From: an uncultured SAR86 cluster bacterium
GTDB taxonomy: Bacteria; Pseudomonadota; Gammaproteobacteria; Magnimaribacterales; D2472
DNA length: 64,000 bases
Reading direction: 5' to 3'
Assembly (NCBI GenBank): GCA_902547295.1
Contig: CACCNJ010000004.1
Coordinates: 23,902 to 87,901, forward strand
Positions within the stretch are counted from its first letter, which is position 1. The number at the start of each line of letters is the position of its first letter. The notes beneath the pieces are model-generated. The model worked only from the letters and a program-made list of their open reading frames with translations, did not search any database and had not been told where the DNA came from. The translations under genes were made by a program, and so were the position numbers. This document shows, in pieces, positions 44,544 to 53,878 of the stretch.

Positions 44544-45771
44544 TTTCTTAGATCGATTACTAAGCATCCTTTCTTATATCGTATTTGTATTTATTGATAT
44601 ATATATAAATCTTCGTATATTCTTCAGAGGTACTTCATCAAACAAAAAACTAAATTTTAAGGAATATTTTGTTTCAATTGAAAATGATAATCATACAATT
44701 AGTGAGATTGGTGATCACCAAGCAACTTCAGATAAAACCTTATTGTTAATTGGTGGTATACCAACAGATCCAATTGAATCAATGTCATGGTTGGCATATG
44801 AGCTTCATAAAATAGATTCAACCCTTAGGATAATTATTTTTAATATGCCTCATTATGATGAACACTTTGATATCGAATATTCTGAGGAATTTGCCATTTC
44901 TAATGGCGAAAGTTTCATAACTCGAAAAGAAATTGATTTTTCAACTCATAAAATTGATCCAAAATTTAGCCATGTTAATCAATCAAAAACAGTTAACTTA
45001 TTAATGAATAAAATAGAAATTGATGCTGCTCATGTTATTGGGCACGATAGGGGGGCTGTTATTCTAGAAAATCTTTGTATTAATAACCCAGAAAAGGTAA
45101 TTACCTACTCAAGAGCCGCGCAAGTTTGGAATTATATAGAGCCTGAATGGAAAAATTTAGCTCCAAAAATTCCTATTGGCCCTCCACATAAATTAATGTC
45201 TATATATCATCAATTTAGAATATTATTCTTTCAAGTCTTGAATTTCAATAAACCAATTCGTTTACTTTCTGAAACTTTTGAAATTAATGCAAAATCATCA
45301 AAAAAAGATAATGATCTTTATGATAGATACACAATTCTAAAGTATAAATCTCAAGTTTCTTATAAAAAATATTTCAAAAAAATTCAGCAATCTTTTATTC
45401 AAGGAGGTCTGGATATTGAGGTGCAGAATAGAATAAAACTAAAAAATACTTCGATACCCATAATGCAATTCCAAGGGGAGGATGAATTTAAAAGAGCGTC
45501 TAATGGATCTCTTATTTCTGATCAGCCATATTTTGGAAAATATAATTTATTTAGAAATGAAATTGAAGATATTTACCCATCGGCTGTAGATCAATCTTCA
45601 GTACCTCTTAAAAAAGAATATCTTTCTGATTTAGGTTTATATAAAGAAATTCAATTAAAGGAAGGGGCTACATTCAATAAATTTTGTTTAATTCCAGATG
45701 CTGCACATTTTAATGTAATTGAAAATCCAAGAGCATGTGCACATGCCATTTATGATTTTATTAACACATAA
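44533..45771 (+). CDS. Membrane-anchored alpha/beta hydrolase with Asp nucleophile
   Basis: The 412-aa protein has an N-terminal hydrophobic segment (LLSILSYIVFVFIDIYINL) and an alpha/beta-hydrolase fold. The nucleophile elbow is GHDRG with Asp172, as in epoxide hydrolases and dehalogenases rather than esterases. The C-terminal histidine is in DAAHFNVIENP. It lacks the HDWG tryptophan of haloalkane dehalogenases. It is longer than the usual 300 aa because of a cap insertion around residues 220-350. It overlaps mmsA by 11 bp, so the two are cotranscribed. The substrate is unknown. Confidence 0.8.
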   Translation: MITNFLDRLLSILSYIVFVFIDIYINLRIFFRGTSSNKKLNFKEYFVSIENDNHTISEIGDHQATSDKTLLLIGGIPTDPIESMSWLAYELHKIDSTLRIIIFNMPHYDEHFDIEYSEEFAISNGESFITRKEIDFSTHKIDPKFSHVNQSKTVNLLMNKIEIDAAHVIGHDRGAVILENLCINNPEKVITYSRAAQVWNYIEPEWKNLAPKIPIGPPHKLMSIYHQFRILFFQVLNFNKPIRLLSETFEINAKSSKKDNDLYDRYTILKYKSQVSYKKYFKKIQQSFIQGGLDIEVQNRIKLKNTSIPIMQFQGEDEFKRASNGSLISDQPYFGKYNLFRNEIEDIYPSAVDQSSVPLKKEYLSDLGLYKEIQLKEGATFNKFCLIPDAAHFNVIENPRACAHAIYDFINT

Positions 45772-45774
45772 GTC

Positions 45775-45802
45775 TTAGAGGATACTTAAACCTCTAATAT
45801 TT
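45775..45802 (+). terminator. Hairpin between the two alpha/beta hydrolase genes
   Basis: TTAGAGG (45775-45781) and CCTCTAA (45791-45797) form a 7-bp perfect stem with a 9-nt loop, then a short T-rich run. A TAATAT hexamer at 45795-45800 lies in its 3' arm, 9 nt before the next ATG. Confidence 0.55.
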
Positions 45803-45809
45803 GATAACT

Positions 45810-46664
45810 ATGAAAAAATATATAGATGTTAAAGGTAAAAAATTAGCTTACATTGATAAGGGTAAGGGTGATGCAATTGTATTTATTCATGGAAATCCAG
45901 CATCGTCTTATTTGTGGAGAAATATTGCTCCTAATTTTATTAAATCACATAGGATAATTGTTCCGGATTTAATTGGCATGGGAGACTCAGAAAAACTTGG
46001 AGGCGTTGATAACTCTGAATACTCATTTAATGGCCATTATAATTTTTTGGATGAATTTTTAATCAAATTAAATCTTGGAGAAAAAATCAACCTTGTAATT
46101 CATGATTGGGGTTGCGGTCTAGGACTAAAGTTTGCAAGACTGCACCCTGAGATAATTTCATCAATAACATTCATGGAAGGGATTACAGTTCCGCTTAAAT
46201 GGGAACAATGGCCAGAAGCTGGAACAAAGATATTTAAATTATTTCGATCTGAAGTCGGAGAAGAGTTAATTCTTGATAAAAACATCTTTGTAGAAAGAAT
46301 TTTATTTGCCGATCCTATAACGCCAATGTCAGACGAAACAAAAGAGGAGTATCTAAGACCTTTTTTAAATCCAGGTGAAGATAGAAGACCAACTTTAACT
46401 TTTCCAAGAAATATTCCTCTTGATGGAGAGCCTAATGATACTTACGTTGAAATCAATAAAAATGCAGAATTTCATAAAAATTCAAATATACCAAAATTAT
46501 TTATTAATGCTGATCCAGGATTTCTTCTGGTTGGATCTCAACGCGACGAGGTAAGAGACTGGAATAATCTTAAAGAAGTAACTGTAAAAGGTAACCATTT
46601 CATCCAAGAAGATTCCCCTGATGAAATTACAGCTCATATAAAAGATTTTATAAATAATTTATAA
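45810..46664 (+). CDS. Haloalkane dehalogenase, HLD-II subfamily
   Basis: These enzymes hydrolyse the carbon-halogen bond of haloalkanes to alcohol and halide. All five expected residues are visible in the 284 aa: N29 (IHGNPASS), D99 and W100 (VIHDWGCG), E123 (FMEGITVP) and H263 (KGNHFIQED). The HGN and FME pattern is that of DhaA/LinB. VPDLIGMGDSEKL is also typical. I start at ATG 45810 rather than the TTG at 45801. There is no signal peptide, so it acts in the cytosol. A hairpin lies between it and the upstream hydrolase gene. Natural marine halocarbons are plausible substrates. Confidence 0.92.
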   Translation: MKKYIDVKGKKLAYIDKGKGDAIVFIHGNPASSYLWRNIAPNFIKSHRIIVPDLIGMGDSEKLGGVDNSEYSFNGHYNFLDEFLIKLNLGEKINLVIHDWGCGLGLKFARLHPEIISSITFMEGITVPLKWEQWPEAGTKIFKLFRSEVGEELILDKNIFVERILFADPITPMSDETKEEYLRPFLNPGEDRRPTLTFPRNIPLDGEPNDTYVEINKNAEFHKNSNIPKLFINADPGFLLVGSQRDEVRDWNNLKEVTVKGNHFIQEDSPDEITAHIKDFINNL

Positions 46665-46706
46665 AGGTGTTTAATAATAATTATATTAGTTTTTTAAGGA
46701 GCAAAA

Positions 46707-47018
46707 ATGGCAAATATTAATGTATATGTAGTGGTAAATTTAACTATAAATGATGCGGACGAATACAGGATTTATGAAAAAGGATTTTTTCCAATTTTAA
46801 AAAAACATAATGGAACATTTATTACATATGATGATTCACCAGATGTACTGGAAGGACCAAAACCATTACCTGGAAGAGCAATTATTTTTTCTTTTCCAAC
46901 TGAAAAAGATGCTAATAATTGGTGGAATGATGTTGATTATCAAGAATTAAGTAAACATAGAAGGGCAGGAACAAATGCAACTATTCAAAGAATTAAAGGA
47001 CTTCCTCCAAGAGAATAA
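46707..47018 (+). CDS. DUF1330 family protein
   Basis: The 103 aa form a small dimeric alpha/beta-barrel protein: VYVVVNLTINDADEYRIYEKGF, then GRAIIFSFPTEKDANNWWND and a C-terminal helix. The family has no agreed function; members resemble small monooxygenases or isomerases. The AAGGAG site at 46696-46701, 5 nt before the ATG, is one of the strongest in the window. It overlaps the cytochrome b561 gene by 1 bp (TAATG). A second DUF1330 gene is at 62293-62694. Confidence 0.85.
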   Translation: MANINVYVVVNLTINDADEYRIYEKGFFPILKKHNGTFITYDDSPDVLEGPKPLPGRAIIFSFPTEKDANNWWNDVDYQELSKHRRAGTNATIQRIKGLPPRE

Positions 47019-47560
47019 TGATTGATTATCTAAGAATACAAAAAATTATCCATTGGTTGATGGCGATTATCATAATGCTTGATTTAAATGTTGCTCAAAA
47101 ATTTGGGGGTGAAATGGAACTTTTGGATCGTTTAGAATCAAGAGTTGATCATGCAACAGCTGGAATGATAGTTACTTTCTTGTTTGTTTTAAGAATAATT
47201 TTAAGATATCGCTATGGAGCGCCAAGTCTCCCGCAGACAATGCCTTTATGGCAAACATATTTGGCAAAATTAGGTCATTTTGGACTTTATTTTCTTATGG
47301 GCTTATTAATTGTGTCTGGAATAACAGCAGCTAATTTTACAAATGATCCAATTGTGGTGTTTGGCTTATTTAATTTGTCATCAGAAGTAGATAATTTATA
47401 TATGTTTGAGTTAATTCGAGGCATTCACGAGTTTGCAACAAATGCAATTATTGCTTTAATAACTATCCATATATTAGCGGCTATCTATCATCACTTTATA
47501 GTAAAAGACGATACCACTAAAAATATGCTTAAATTTTGGACAAGAAAGTCTGTTAGATGA
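47018..47560 (+). CDS. Cytochrome b561 family membrane protein
   Basis: This 180-aa inner-membrane dihaem cytochrome has four helices. Candidate haem ligands are H13 (KIIHWLMAI), the histidine of RVDHATAGMI, the one in AKLGHFGLYF and those in TIHILAAIYHHF. Such proteins move electrons between the quinone pool and periplasmic acceptors. It shares a 1-bp overlap with the DUF1330 gene and 4 bp with the next gene, so all three are one unit. Confidence 0.85.
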   Translation: MIDYLRIQKIIHWLMAIIIMLDLNVAQKFGGEMELLDRLESRVDHATAGMIVTFLFVLRIILRYRYGAPSLPQTMPLWQTYLAKLGHFGLYFLMGLLIVSGITAANFTNDPIVVFGLFNLSSEVDNLYMFELIRGIHEFATNAIIALITIHILAAIYHHFIVKDDTTKNMLKFWTRKSVR

Positions 47561-48030
47561 TAATCCAAAGCCAATTAGAAATTAATAAACAACCTGATAC
47601 GGTTATTGATTTAATTAAAAGCGAGAATAACCTTGAAAAATTTCATCCTTTTTGTAAAAAAAATATAGTAATTAAATGGGATCAGGAAAACTCTGAAGAT
47701 ATTGTTATATATCATAGTGGAAAACAATACTTGAGAAAATTTACTGAATGGAATGAAAATGGTTATAAGCTTGAAATATTTGAGGATAGAAAACTTGCAG
47801 ATATTACTTGGCAGATTGAAGATTCTAAAAACAAATCTATTATAAAAATTACGGCAAAACCATATTTACCTTATAAATATAATCTTATAAACGTAATAGT
47901 ATTCAATGTTTATGTTAAGTATGTGCTTCAAAGTTACTTAAATTCAGTCGTAAAAGGTCTTAAATATTACTTAGAATCAAATAAAACAGTATTACATAAT
48001 CAATTTGGTAAACATATATGGTATTCTTGA
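47557..48030 (+). CDS. SRPBCC/polyketide-cyclase-like protein
   Basis: The 157 aa look like a START/SRPBCC lipid-binding fold: an N-terminal strand IIQSQLEINKQPDTVIDLIKS, a beta-rich middle (YLRKFTEWNENGYKLEIFED, TWQIEDSKNKSIIKITAKPY) and a long C-terminal helix (YVLQSYLNSVVKGLKYYLE). The function is unknown. It overlaps cytochrome b561 by 4 bp (ATGA). The downstream intergenic stem-loop at 48031-48055 could end the operon. Confidence 0.65.
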   Translation: MIIQSQLEINKQPDTVIDLIKSENNLEKFHPFCKKNIVIKWDQENSEDIVIYHSGKQYLRKFTEWNENGYKLEIFEDRKLADITWQIEDSKNKSIIKITAKPYLPYKYNLINVIVFNVYVKYVLQSYLNSVVKGLKYYLESNKTVLHNQFGKHIWYS

Positions 48031-48055
48031 TATATATTATTTAACATAATATATA
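48031..48055. terminator. AT-rich bidirectional stem-loop between convergent genes
   Basis: A 10-bp perfect inverted repeat (48031-48040 with 48046-48055) around TTAAC lies between the SRPBCC-like gene and the convergent cyclase gene. It has no GC core, so its strength as a terminator is doubtful. Confidence 0.4.
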
Positions 48056-48080
48056 TTATGCGAACCTATATATCTTAATC

Positions 48081-49106
48081 CTACGAAGATACACCTATAG
48101 CAACTGGCCTAATTGGTGATGCTGAACTACCCTTCGTCATTAAAGGTAATATTATTACGCATGACAGCTCTACATTATCTTCAGCTAACTCTTTAAGTTT
48201 GAAATTCTCAAGCGTATGGACACCTGATTGTGTTAAAAAATAATGATGTGCTGGATTTGCAATACCTTTTGGATTTTGGGATCTTTCAGGACCATATTCA
48301 GATTCATCTGCAAATGTATCAACACCCCATGTATCCAACCCTACTCCAACAACTTTTTTGTCACTAAGGTACTTAACAAGATTGTAAGAAACACCAGGTG
48401 CTTTGGTATAGTAAAGTCCAAGTTCATCAGGGTCTTGATAATTGTCACTCCAACCAGTGTTAATTAGTACAACATCACCTGGTAATATTCCTCTGTCTTT
48501 TAATTTAGTTTTACTAATAGTATCTTTAACATGTTTAACTGTTACGTATTCACCTGCTTTCATGGCTCGTCCATCAAATATGTGCTTTCTTACATCCAAG
48601 AAAACAGCAGTTGTAATAATGGGTGGTACCGTTTCGATACCAAGTTTGTTTAATGGCGAATCTGGCTTTGGTTTTACCTCTTTTCCATCAAAATCACCAA
48701 AATATTTTAATGATGATAAATCAGCCTCACCATTGCCATCCCAAACTTCGTCTGTATAACCAAAGTGACCTAATGCATCCATTTGCGTTCCTTGATTTCC
48801 GTCGTTTACGTCTTCATTAAGAACATCCATTGTAAAAACCTGTCTTGATCCTGCCCATGGTATTTCTGGTAGAAATTTTGGTTTATATTCACCTGCAAAG
48901 GGAGATAAAGGCATAGAAGATGTTCTTTCATATGATAATTCATATACCTTTGCATTAGGGTCGCTCATTTGTTGTGCACACCTTTTATATGTCTCTATAC
49001 CAAGTAACTTCGTCATTCCTCTTTGATCATCAAAATTATCTGCAGAAATTATAGAGCTTATAAAATATAGAGTAATAATTATGTGAATTTGTGATTTAAA
49101 TATCAT
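48081..49106 (-). CDS. Secreted cyclase-family (KynB-like) metal hydrolase
   Basis: These amidohydrolase-like 'cyclases' share the kynurenine formamidase fold. The 341-aa protein carries a signal peptide (IHIIITLYFISSIISA). The metal motif is GTQMDALGHFGY, with the histidine of the usual HxGTHxDxPxH pattern partly replaced by Gln. RGILPGDVVLINTGW and GVGLDTWGVD are typical blocks. I use ATG 49106, which has GGAG 9 nt upstream; a GTG at 49121 is less likely. It overlaps the small monooxygenase-like gene by 11 bp. The substrate is unknown. Confidence 0.82.
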   Translation of the reverse strand: MIFKSQIHIIITLYFISSIISADNFDDQRGMTKLLGIETYKRCAQQMSDPNAKVYELSYERTSSMPLSPFAGEYKPKFLPEIPWAGSRQVFTMDVLNEDVNDGNQGTQMDALGHFGYTDEVWDGNGEADLSSLKYFGDFDGKEVKPKPDSPLNKLGIETVPPIITTAVFLDVRKHIFDGRAMKAGEYVTVKHVKDTISKTKLKDRGILPGDVVLINTGWSDNYQDPDELGLYYTKAPGVSYNLVKYLSDKKVVGVGLDTWGVDTFADESEYGPERSQNPKGIANPAHHYFLTQSGVHTLENFKLKELAEDNVELSCVIILPLMTKGSSASPIRPVAIGVSS

Positions 49107-49401
49107 GATGGGGTTCTCCACAAATTGTTGCTTTTAATCCTGATGCGCCACCTTCTAATAAAGGCTCCAAAATATCTAGTAATCCAGTCTCTACTCTCCA
49201 GTTTAAGTATTTTGCTTGATGTTCAAGCGATTCCCAATCCTCAATTAAATGAATAGTATTAGATGCGTCCTCTATATAAGTTACAACTGAGATACATCCA
49301 TCAAATGATCTTGTATCTGGTAAAGCAGCTTTTAAAGTTTCTTTAAGATTTTCTAACATGCCCTCTTTTGCAGGAAAAGAAACAATTACTAAATTTTTCA
49401 T
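49096..49401 (-). CDS. Antibiotic biosynthesis monooxygenase (ABM)-like protein
   Basis: This 101-aa dimeric alpha/beta-barrel protein has the sequence VIVSFPAKEGMLENLKETLKAALPDTRSFDGCISVVTYIED then TIHLIEDWESLEHQAKYLNWR. It resembles YgiN-type quinol monooxygenases. It precedes the secreted cyclase gene and overlaps it, so the two probably form an operon. The promoter lies in the 71 bp shared with the divergent peptidase gene. Confidence 0.85.
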   Translation of the reverse strand: MKNLVIVSFPAKEGMLENLKETLKAALPDTRSFDGCISVVTYIEDASNTIHLIEDWESLEHQAKYLNWRVETGLLDILEPLLEGGASGLKATICGEPHHDI

Positions 49402-49472
49402 ATTAACTCCATTAATTTATACTTTTATTATATTATTCAATATAAACATATACATCTTATTGGGGTAATAAA

Positions 49473-52313
49473 ATGCACATAAAAACACTTTCTCTATTAT
49501 TAGTTTCATTAAATATTAGTGCTAATACATTAATGGAACCTACTTCAAAGTCAGAAGATTTATATGATGGTGTTATTTTAGATGGGACATATTCTAGTGA
49601 AATTGATAGACCATCAGTTTATTTAGGATTTGAAGTTGGAGAACGTGTTGCAGCGCCCTATCAAATATCCAATGCAGTATTAGCATGGTCAAAACAATCT
49701 GATCGAATGATAGTTAAGGAGTATGCAAAAAGTCATGAAGGTCGTCCGCTGTATGCAATCTTTATATCATCACCAGAGAACCTATCAAAATTAGATGAAA
49801 TAAAAGAGAACATAAATTTATTATCTGACGGTGAGAATACAAATGGAAATAAAGCGAGAGCTTTAATTGATGAGTTGCCTGCAATTGCATGGATGGCATA
49901 TTCAATTCATGGAAATGAAACCTCTGGTGCAGATGCTGCATTGGCAGCAATATATCATTTCATAGCTAGCGAGGATCCTGAAACTCTTGATATGCTAGAT
50001 AAAATGCTGATCATTATTGATCCAATGATGAATCCTGACGGAAGAGCAAGATTTGCTAAATCATTGCAAGAATATAGAGGAACAGCACCCAATTATGACG
50101 ATCAATCGCTACTTCATACAGGTGATTGGCCCTATGGAAGAACAAATCATTATTTCTTTGATTTAAATAGAGATTGGATATATTTAACTCAACCTGAGAC
50201 TCAAGGAAGAGTAAAACTTATTAATGAGTGGAGTCCTCAAATATTAGTAGACGCTCATGAAATGGGACCACAAGATACCTTTATGACAGGACCGCCACGA
50301 GAGCCTATAAACAAAAATATTGATAAAGACTTACTTAAATGGGGAAATATATTTGCACAAGATCAAGGTAACGCATTTGATGAAAGAGATTGGCGTTTTT
50401 ATACAGGTGAATGGCATGAAGATTTATATCCTGGTTATTCATTTTATGTTCAATTCAGGGGCACTTTAGGAATTTTATATGAACAATCAAGAATGGCAGA
50501 AGATGGCGTAAGAAGACCTGAAGGAACAATTCAATCATATAAGGAATCAGTTCATCATCAATATGTAAGTACTATGGTGAACCTTAAGACTCTTCTCAAA
50601 AACTCAAAATCAATGTATCAAGACTTTTGGGAAGGAAGAAGATATAACGTTTCTAGAGATAGCAACTATGCCAATAGAACATTTGTAATATTACCAACTA
50701 AAAATAATACAAGAATTAATACACTTGCTGAAAAATTAAAATTTCAAGATATTCAACTCTATAAAAATGAGAAACCTATTCTTGTAAAAAATATTTTAAA
50801 ACAAACAGGTGATGTTGAAGAAAATTTTACTATTCCGCCAGGAAGTATGATTATTCCGAATAGACAAGCTGAGGCCCCTCTTATATCAGCAATAATGGAA
50901 TTTGATGCCGATATAGATGAAGAAGTATTGATTGAAGAAAAACAAAGTGTTCTTAGAGACGGTTCATCAATAATGTACGACACAACAGCATTTAATTTTT
51001 CTATGGTTTATGGTCTCGAGGCTATAACTGTTCCAGAAAATATAAGTTCTAATTTAGTTGATTGGGAGTCATCAAATCAATCTATTGAAGTTAGTAATGA
51101 AGCAGTAATATGGGCAACTGATGGAGTTGATGATAATTCTGTAGCCTTTGCTGCTAGATTGATGGAACAAGATGTTCAAGTAAGAATAATAGATAAAGAA
51201 GCAAGCCTTTCAGGGTATAACTTATCAAGAGGAAGCGTAGCTGTCATTCGCATGGATAATCCCAATATAACTAATTTAAGTGAAATTGTTAGTAAAGTAG
51301 CATCAGAATTAAATATTTCAATTGTTTCCCTTGATTCAGGTTTTGGTCCTGAAGAACTACCAGATTGGGGCGGAAGACATTTTAGATTACTTAAAAAACC
51401 ACAGATCGCTATATTAAGTCATGAAGGATTTAATTCTTATGACGTTGGTGTTAGCTGGTGGTCAATCGATCATCATTTAGGAATTAGACACAGCCAACTC
51501 AATACGTCTATCTTAAGTTACGCTGACTTAAGAAGATACAACACAATAGTTGTTCCTAGTGGATGGGCTTTAGATGATAATTCAAAAAAATCATTAAATG
51601 ACTGGGTTAGACAAGGTGGTACTTTAATTGCTCATAATTATGGTACTAGATCTCTTATTGGTGATAATGGAATTGGTAATGTAAAACACTTAAGTGATAC
51701 ATTTGATAATAGTGAAGATTACAATTTTGATTTGCAGAGAGAGATTTATTCTCTTGAAGATAATATTAACAAAGAAGATGCTTTAAATAACAAAGTTAAC
51801 CTAAATATAAATTATCCCTGGGAAAGTGCAGATAAAATTTCTGAGGACTTAAAAAAACGAGATAAGTGGCAATCAATTTTTATGCCCTCTGGTGCAATGG
51901 TTGCAGGACGAACAGACCAGAAACATTGGCTAACATTTGGAGCTATAGACGTATTACCTGTTTTATATGGTAACTACCCTATTCTTATGACTAGTGACAA
52001 TGCTCAAGCAGCAGTAAGAATTGGTGAATTAATTAACGATCCAACAAAAGAAAGTGTACGTGCTATAAATTGGTCAACGATTCCAGCTGGTAAAGATATT
52101 AACGTAAGAATGAGTGGTCTAGTTTGGCCTGAAGCATCACAAAGAATTGCAAATTCAGCCTATTTAACTCGAGAAAAAGTTGGCAAAGGTCAGGTTATAC
52201 TATTTTCAGGTGAGCCAAATTATAGAGGTTCCGCTCTAGGTACCAATAGACTTTGGCTTAATGCCGTAGTCTATGGAGCTGGTCTAGGATCCAATTCAGA
52301 AATTGATTTATAA
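49473..52313 (+). CDS. Secreted M14 zinc carboxypeptidase
   Basis: This is a large exported metallopeptidase of 946 aa with a short signal peptide (LSLLLVSLNISANT). The catalytic domain shows the zinc ligands H146 and E149 (SIHGNETSG) and H262 (VDAHEMGPQDTF). NPDGRARF and FFDLNRDWIYLTQPETQG lie between, and a catalytic glutamate is probably in GILYEQSR. The C-terminal half (from about 520) contains a DJ-1/GATase-like region (VVPSGWALDDNSKKSLNDWVRQGG). This architecture is common in marine gammaproteobacteria and Bacteroidetes for peptide scavenging. GGGG lies 9 nt upstream of the ATG. Confidence 0.9.
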   Translation: MHIKTLSLLLVSLNISANTLMEPTSKSEDLYDGVILDGTYSSEIDRPSVYLGFEVGERVAAPYQISNAVLAWSKQSDRMIVKEYAKSHEGRPLYAIFISSPENLSKLDEIKENINLLSDGENTNGNKARALIDELPAIAWMAYSIHGNETSGADAALAAIYHFIASEDPETLDMLDKMLIIIDPMMNPDGRARFAKSLQEYRGTAPNYDDQSLLHTGDWPYGRTNHYFFDLNRDWIYLTQPETQGRVKLINEWSPQILVDAHEMGPQDTFMTGPPREPINKNIDKDLLKWGNIFAQDQGNAFDERDWRFYTGEWHEDLYPGYSFYVQFRGTLGILYEQSRMAEDGVRRPEGTIQSYKESVHHQYVSTMVNLKTLLKNSKSMYQDFWEGRRYNVSRDSNYANRTFVILPTKNNTRINTLAEKLKFQDIQLYKNEKPILVKNILKQTGDVEENFTIPPGSMIIPNRQAEAPLISAIMEFDADIDEEVLIEEKQSVLRDGSSIMYDTTAFNFSMVYGLEAITVPENISSNLVDWESSNQSIEVSNEAVIWATDGVDDNSVAFAARLMEQDVQVRIIDKEASLSGYNLSRGSVAVIRMDNPNITNLSEIVSKVASELNISIVSLDSGFGPEELPDWGGRHFRLLKKPQIAILSHEGFNSYDVGVSWWSIDHHLGIRHSQLNTSILSYADLRRYNTIVVPSGWALDDNSKKSLNDWVRQGGTLIAHNYGTRSLIGDNGIGNVKHLSDTFDNSEDYNFDLQREIYSLEDNINKEDALNNKVNLNINYPWESADKISEDLKKRDKWQSIFMPSGAMVAGRTDQKHWLTFGAIDVLPVLYGNYPILMTSDNAQAAVRIGELINDPTKESVRAINWSTIPAGKDINVRMSGLVWPEASQRIANSAYLTREKVGKGQVILFSGEPNYRGSALGTNRLWLNAVVYGAGLGSNSEIDL

Positions 52314-52314
52314 A

Positions 52315-53259
52315 TTACTCAACTGAAGATCTGATAATATTTAAATCTTTAGTCAATATACTACCAACTGCTGTATGCGACAAATCATCGCGTTTAATAC
52401 CTATAATGCTAGCAATTTCGTTAGCAGCATGAATACCTGTGCAATGACCACCCATAAATTTTGTTAATCCATTATCCTTAAACCAGTTAGCTGTGTTAAT
52501 GATTGTTTCATCATCTGCTCTAAATAAATGAAATCCTCCAATTGCTCCATATACCGGAACATTTTTAATTGATTGAAGTTTTTTAGCAGTATTTATAATT
52601 CCTGAATGTCCGCATCCTGACATCATTACCCAACCTTTATCTGTTAACATCCCGACAGATTGATCATCCTTTATAATATCAGGCTTAGTTAATTCAACAT
52701 CTGTATAAATACCTTTTGGTCCATTGAAATATTCGTCAGTTCTTTCTACTGTGCCCGTTGCATAAAGATTTCTGGAAACTAAAAAATGATTGTCTAAAAT
52801 TATAAAATCTATGCCCTCTTTTTCAGCAGCAATTTTGAATTCATTTGAATCATCAAAATTACCAGGTCCTACTTTCTGACCATTTTCAAGATAACGCTGC
52901 TCAAAAAAACCTCTTGCAACATATACCTTAGAAAATGATTTTGGGTTTATTTCTTTATATGTTTGCCTTAATTTAATTAAGCCACCAGTATGGTCACTAT
53001 GAAAATGACTTAATACAACTTTTTCAACTTTTGATAGATCCTTATTTAATATTTTCGCATTATGCAGAACTGTATCCTCGTGAAAGCCAGTATCAAATAA
53101 TATTGATTCATCATCGTTTTCATACAAAGCTGAAAAGCTCCATTCACCAAAGCCCCCATAGTTAGAAATATTAGTGGCTAAAACAGTTATTTCATATTCA
53201 TTAGTAAAACTAAAAGTTGAAATTAAACTTATAAAAAATAGTTTTATTTTATTTATCAA
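52315..53259 (-). CDS. Exported metallo-beta-lactamase-fold hydrolase
   Basis: The 314-aa protein has an N-terminal signal peptide (LFFISLISTFSFT). The metal motif is H85-x-H87-x-D89-H90 in VVLSHFHSDHTGGL. GCGHSGIINTAKKLQ and GGFHLFRADDE follow, which resemble the archaeal dihydropterin-type MBL family rather than class B beta-lactamases. It overlaps the upstream 174-aa exported protein gene by 4 bp. It converges on the M14 peptidase gene with 1 bp between stops. The substrate is unknown. Confidence 0.85.
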   Translation of the reverse strand: MINKIKLFFISLISTFSFTNEYEITVLATNISNYGGFGEWSFSALYENDDESILFDTGFHEDTVLHNAKILNKDLSKVEKVVLSHFHSDHTGGLIKLRQTYKEINPKSFSKVYVARGFFEQRYLENGQKVGPGNFDDSNEFKIAAEKEGIDFIILDNHFLVSRNLYATGTVERTDEYFNGPKGIYTDVELTKPDIIKDDQSVGMLTDKGWVMMSGCGHSGIINTAKKLQSIKNVPVYGAIGGFHLFRADDETIINTANWFKDNGLTKFMGGHCTGIHAANEIASIIGIKRDDLSHTAVGSILTKDLNIIRSSVE

Positions 53260-53780
53260 TCTACTCTTTTTATTAGTGAATATTGTTTTTCTAACTTTCC
53301 ATCTAAATTTAACGAAGCATCAACTTTCACACTATCAGTACCTGTAAAAGTCCATCCAATAGATTCAACAAAGTTGTGATGTTCTGGATGATATCCAGGT
53401 GAAGGATCTGATTTAAGTTGTATTGAGTTTTCACTCAGTTTATCAACAGTGAACATTGGTTCTGTACCAAGAGCACAATAATGTTTTATCACAAGCTCAC
53501 CATCTTTATCTGAGTATGTGGTCATCATTTCTACTCCGTCTTCAACCAATTTTTCAACAATTGTATTTCCATTTGAAACAAGTTTAAATTCAGAAGATGT
53601 ATCAACTACAGCACCTGATTGTTGATATAGTTTTCCTTCCCATTTTCCTAACATTTTTTTAATTTGTTCAAATGCCTTACTATTATTAACTTCACCCATA
53701 TCAACATCGCCAATAGTAGTATTTTGTGCAATTGAAGAAACAGACATTACAAATAGTCCTAGTATTAAATAAAATTTCAT
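53256..53780 (-). CDS. Exported protein, DUF1579-like
   Basis: The 174-aa protein has a signal peptide (FYLILGLFVMSVSSIAQ). The mature part is beta-rich: MLGKWEGKLYQQSGAVVDTS, FKLVSNGNTIVEKLVEDG, MMTTYSDKDGELVIKHYCALG and GWTFTGTDSVKVDASLN. This pattern fits lipocalin-like DUF1579 proteins that may bind small hydrophobic ligands. Translation is probably coupled to the metallo-beta-lactamase-fold gene through the ATGA overlap, so the two may act together in the periplasm. Confidence 0.7.
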   Translation of the reverse strand: MKFYLILGLFVMSVSSIAQNTTIGDVDMGEVNNSKAFEQIKKMLGKWEGKLYQQSGAVVDTSSEFKLVSNGNTIVEKLVEDGVEMMTTYSDKDGELVIKHYCALGTEPMFTVDKLSENSIQLKSDPSPGYHPEHHNFVESIGWTFTGTDSVKVDASLNLDGKLEKQYSLIKRVD

Positions 53781-53878
53781 AAAATCTCCCTATCAAATAA
53801 ATTTATATTTAAAATATATCAATAAATATATCATTTTATACTACTAATAAGTGTCTTAAATCTATATATTAATAACAT

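Noticed and set aside
52315..53259. Class B metallo-beta-lactamase
   Set aside because: The HxHxDH motif is shared by the whole superfamily; the other blocks fit different MBL-fold families.
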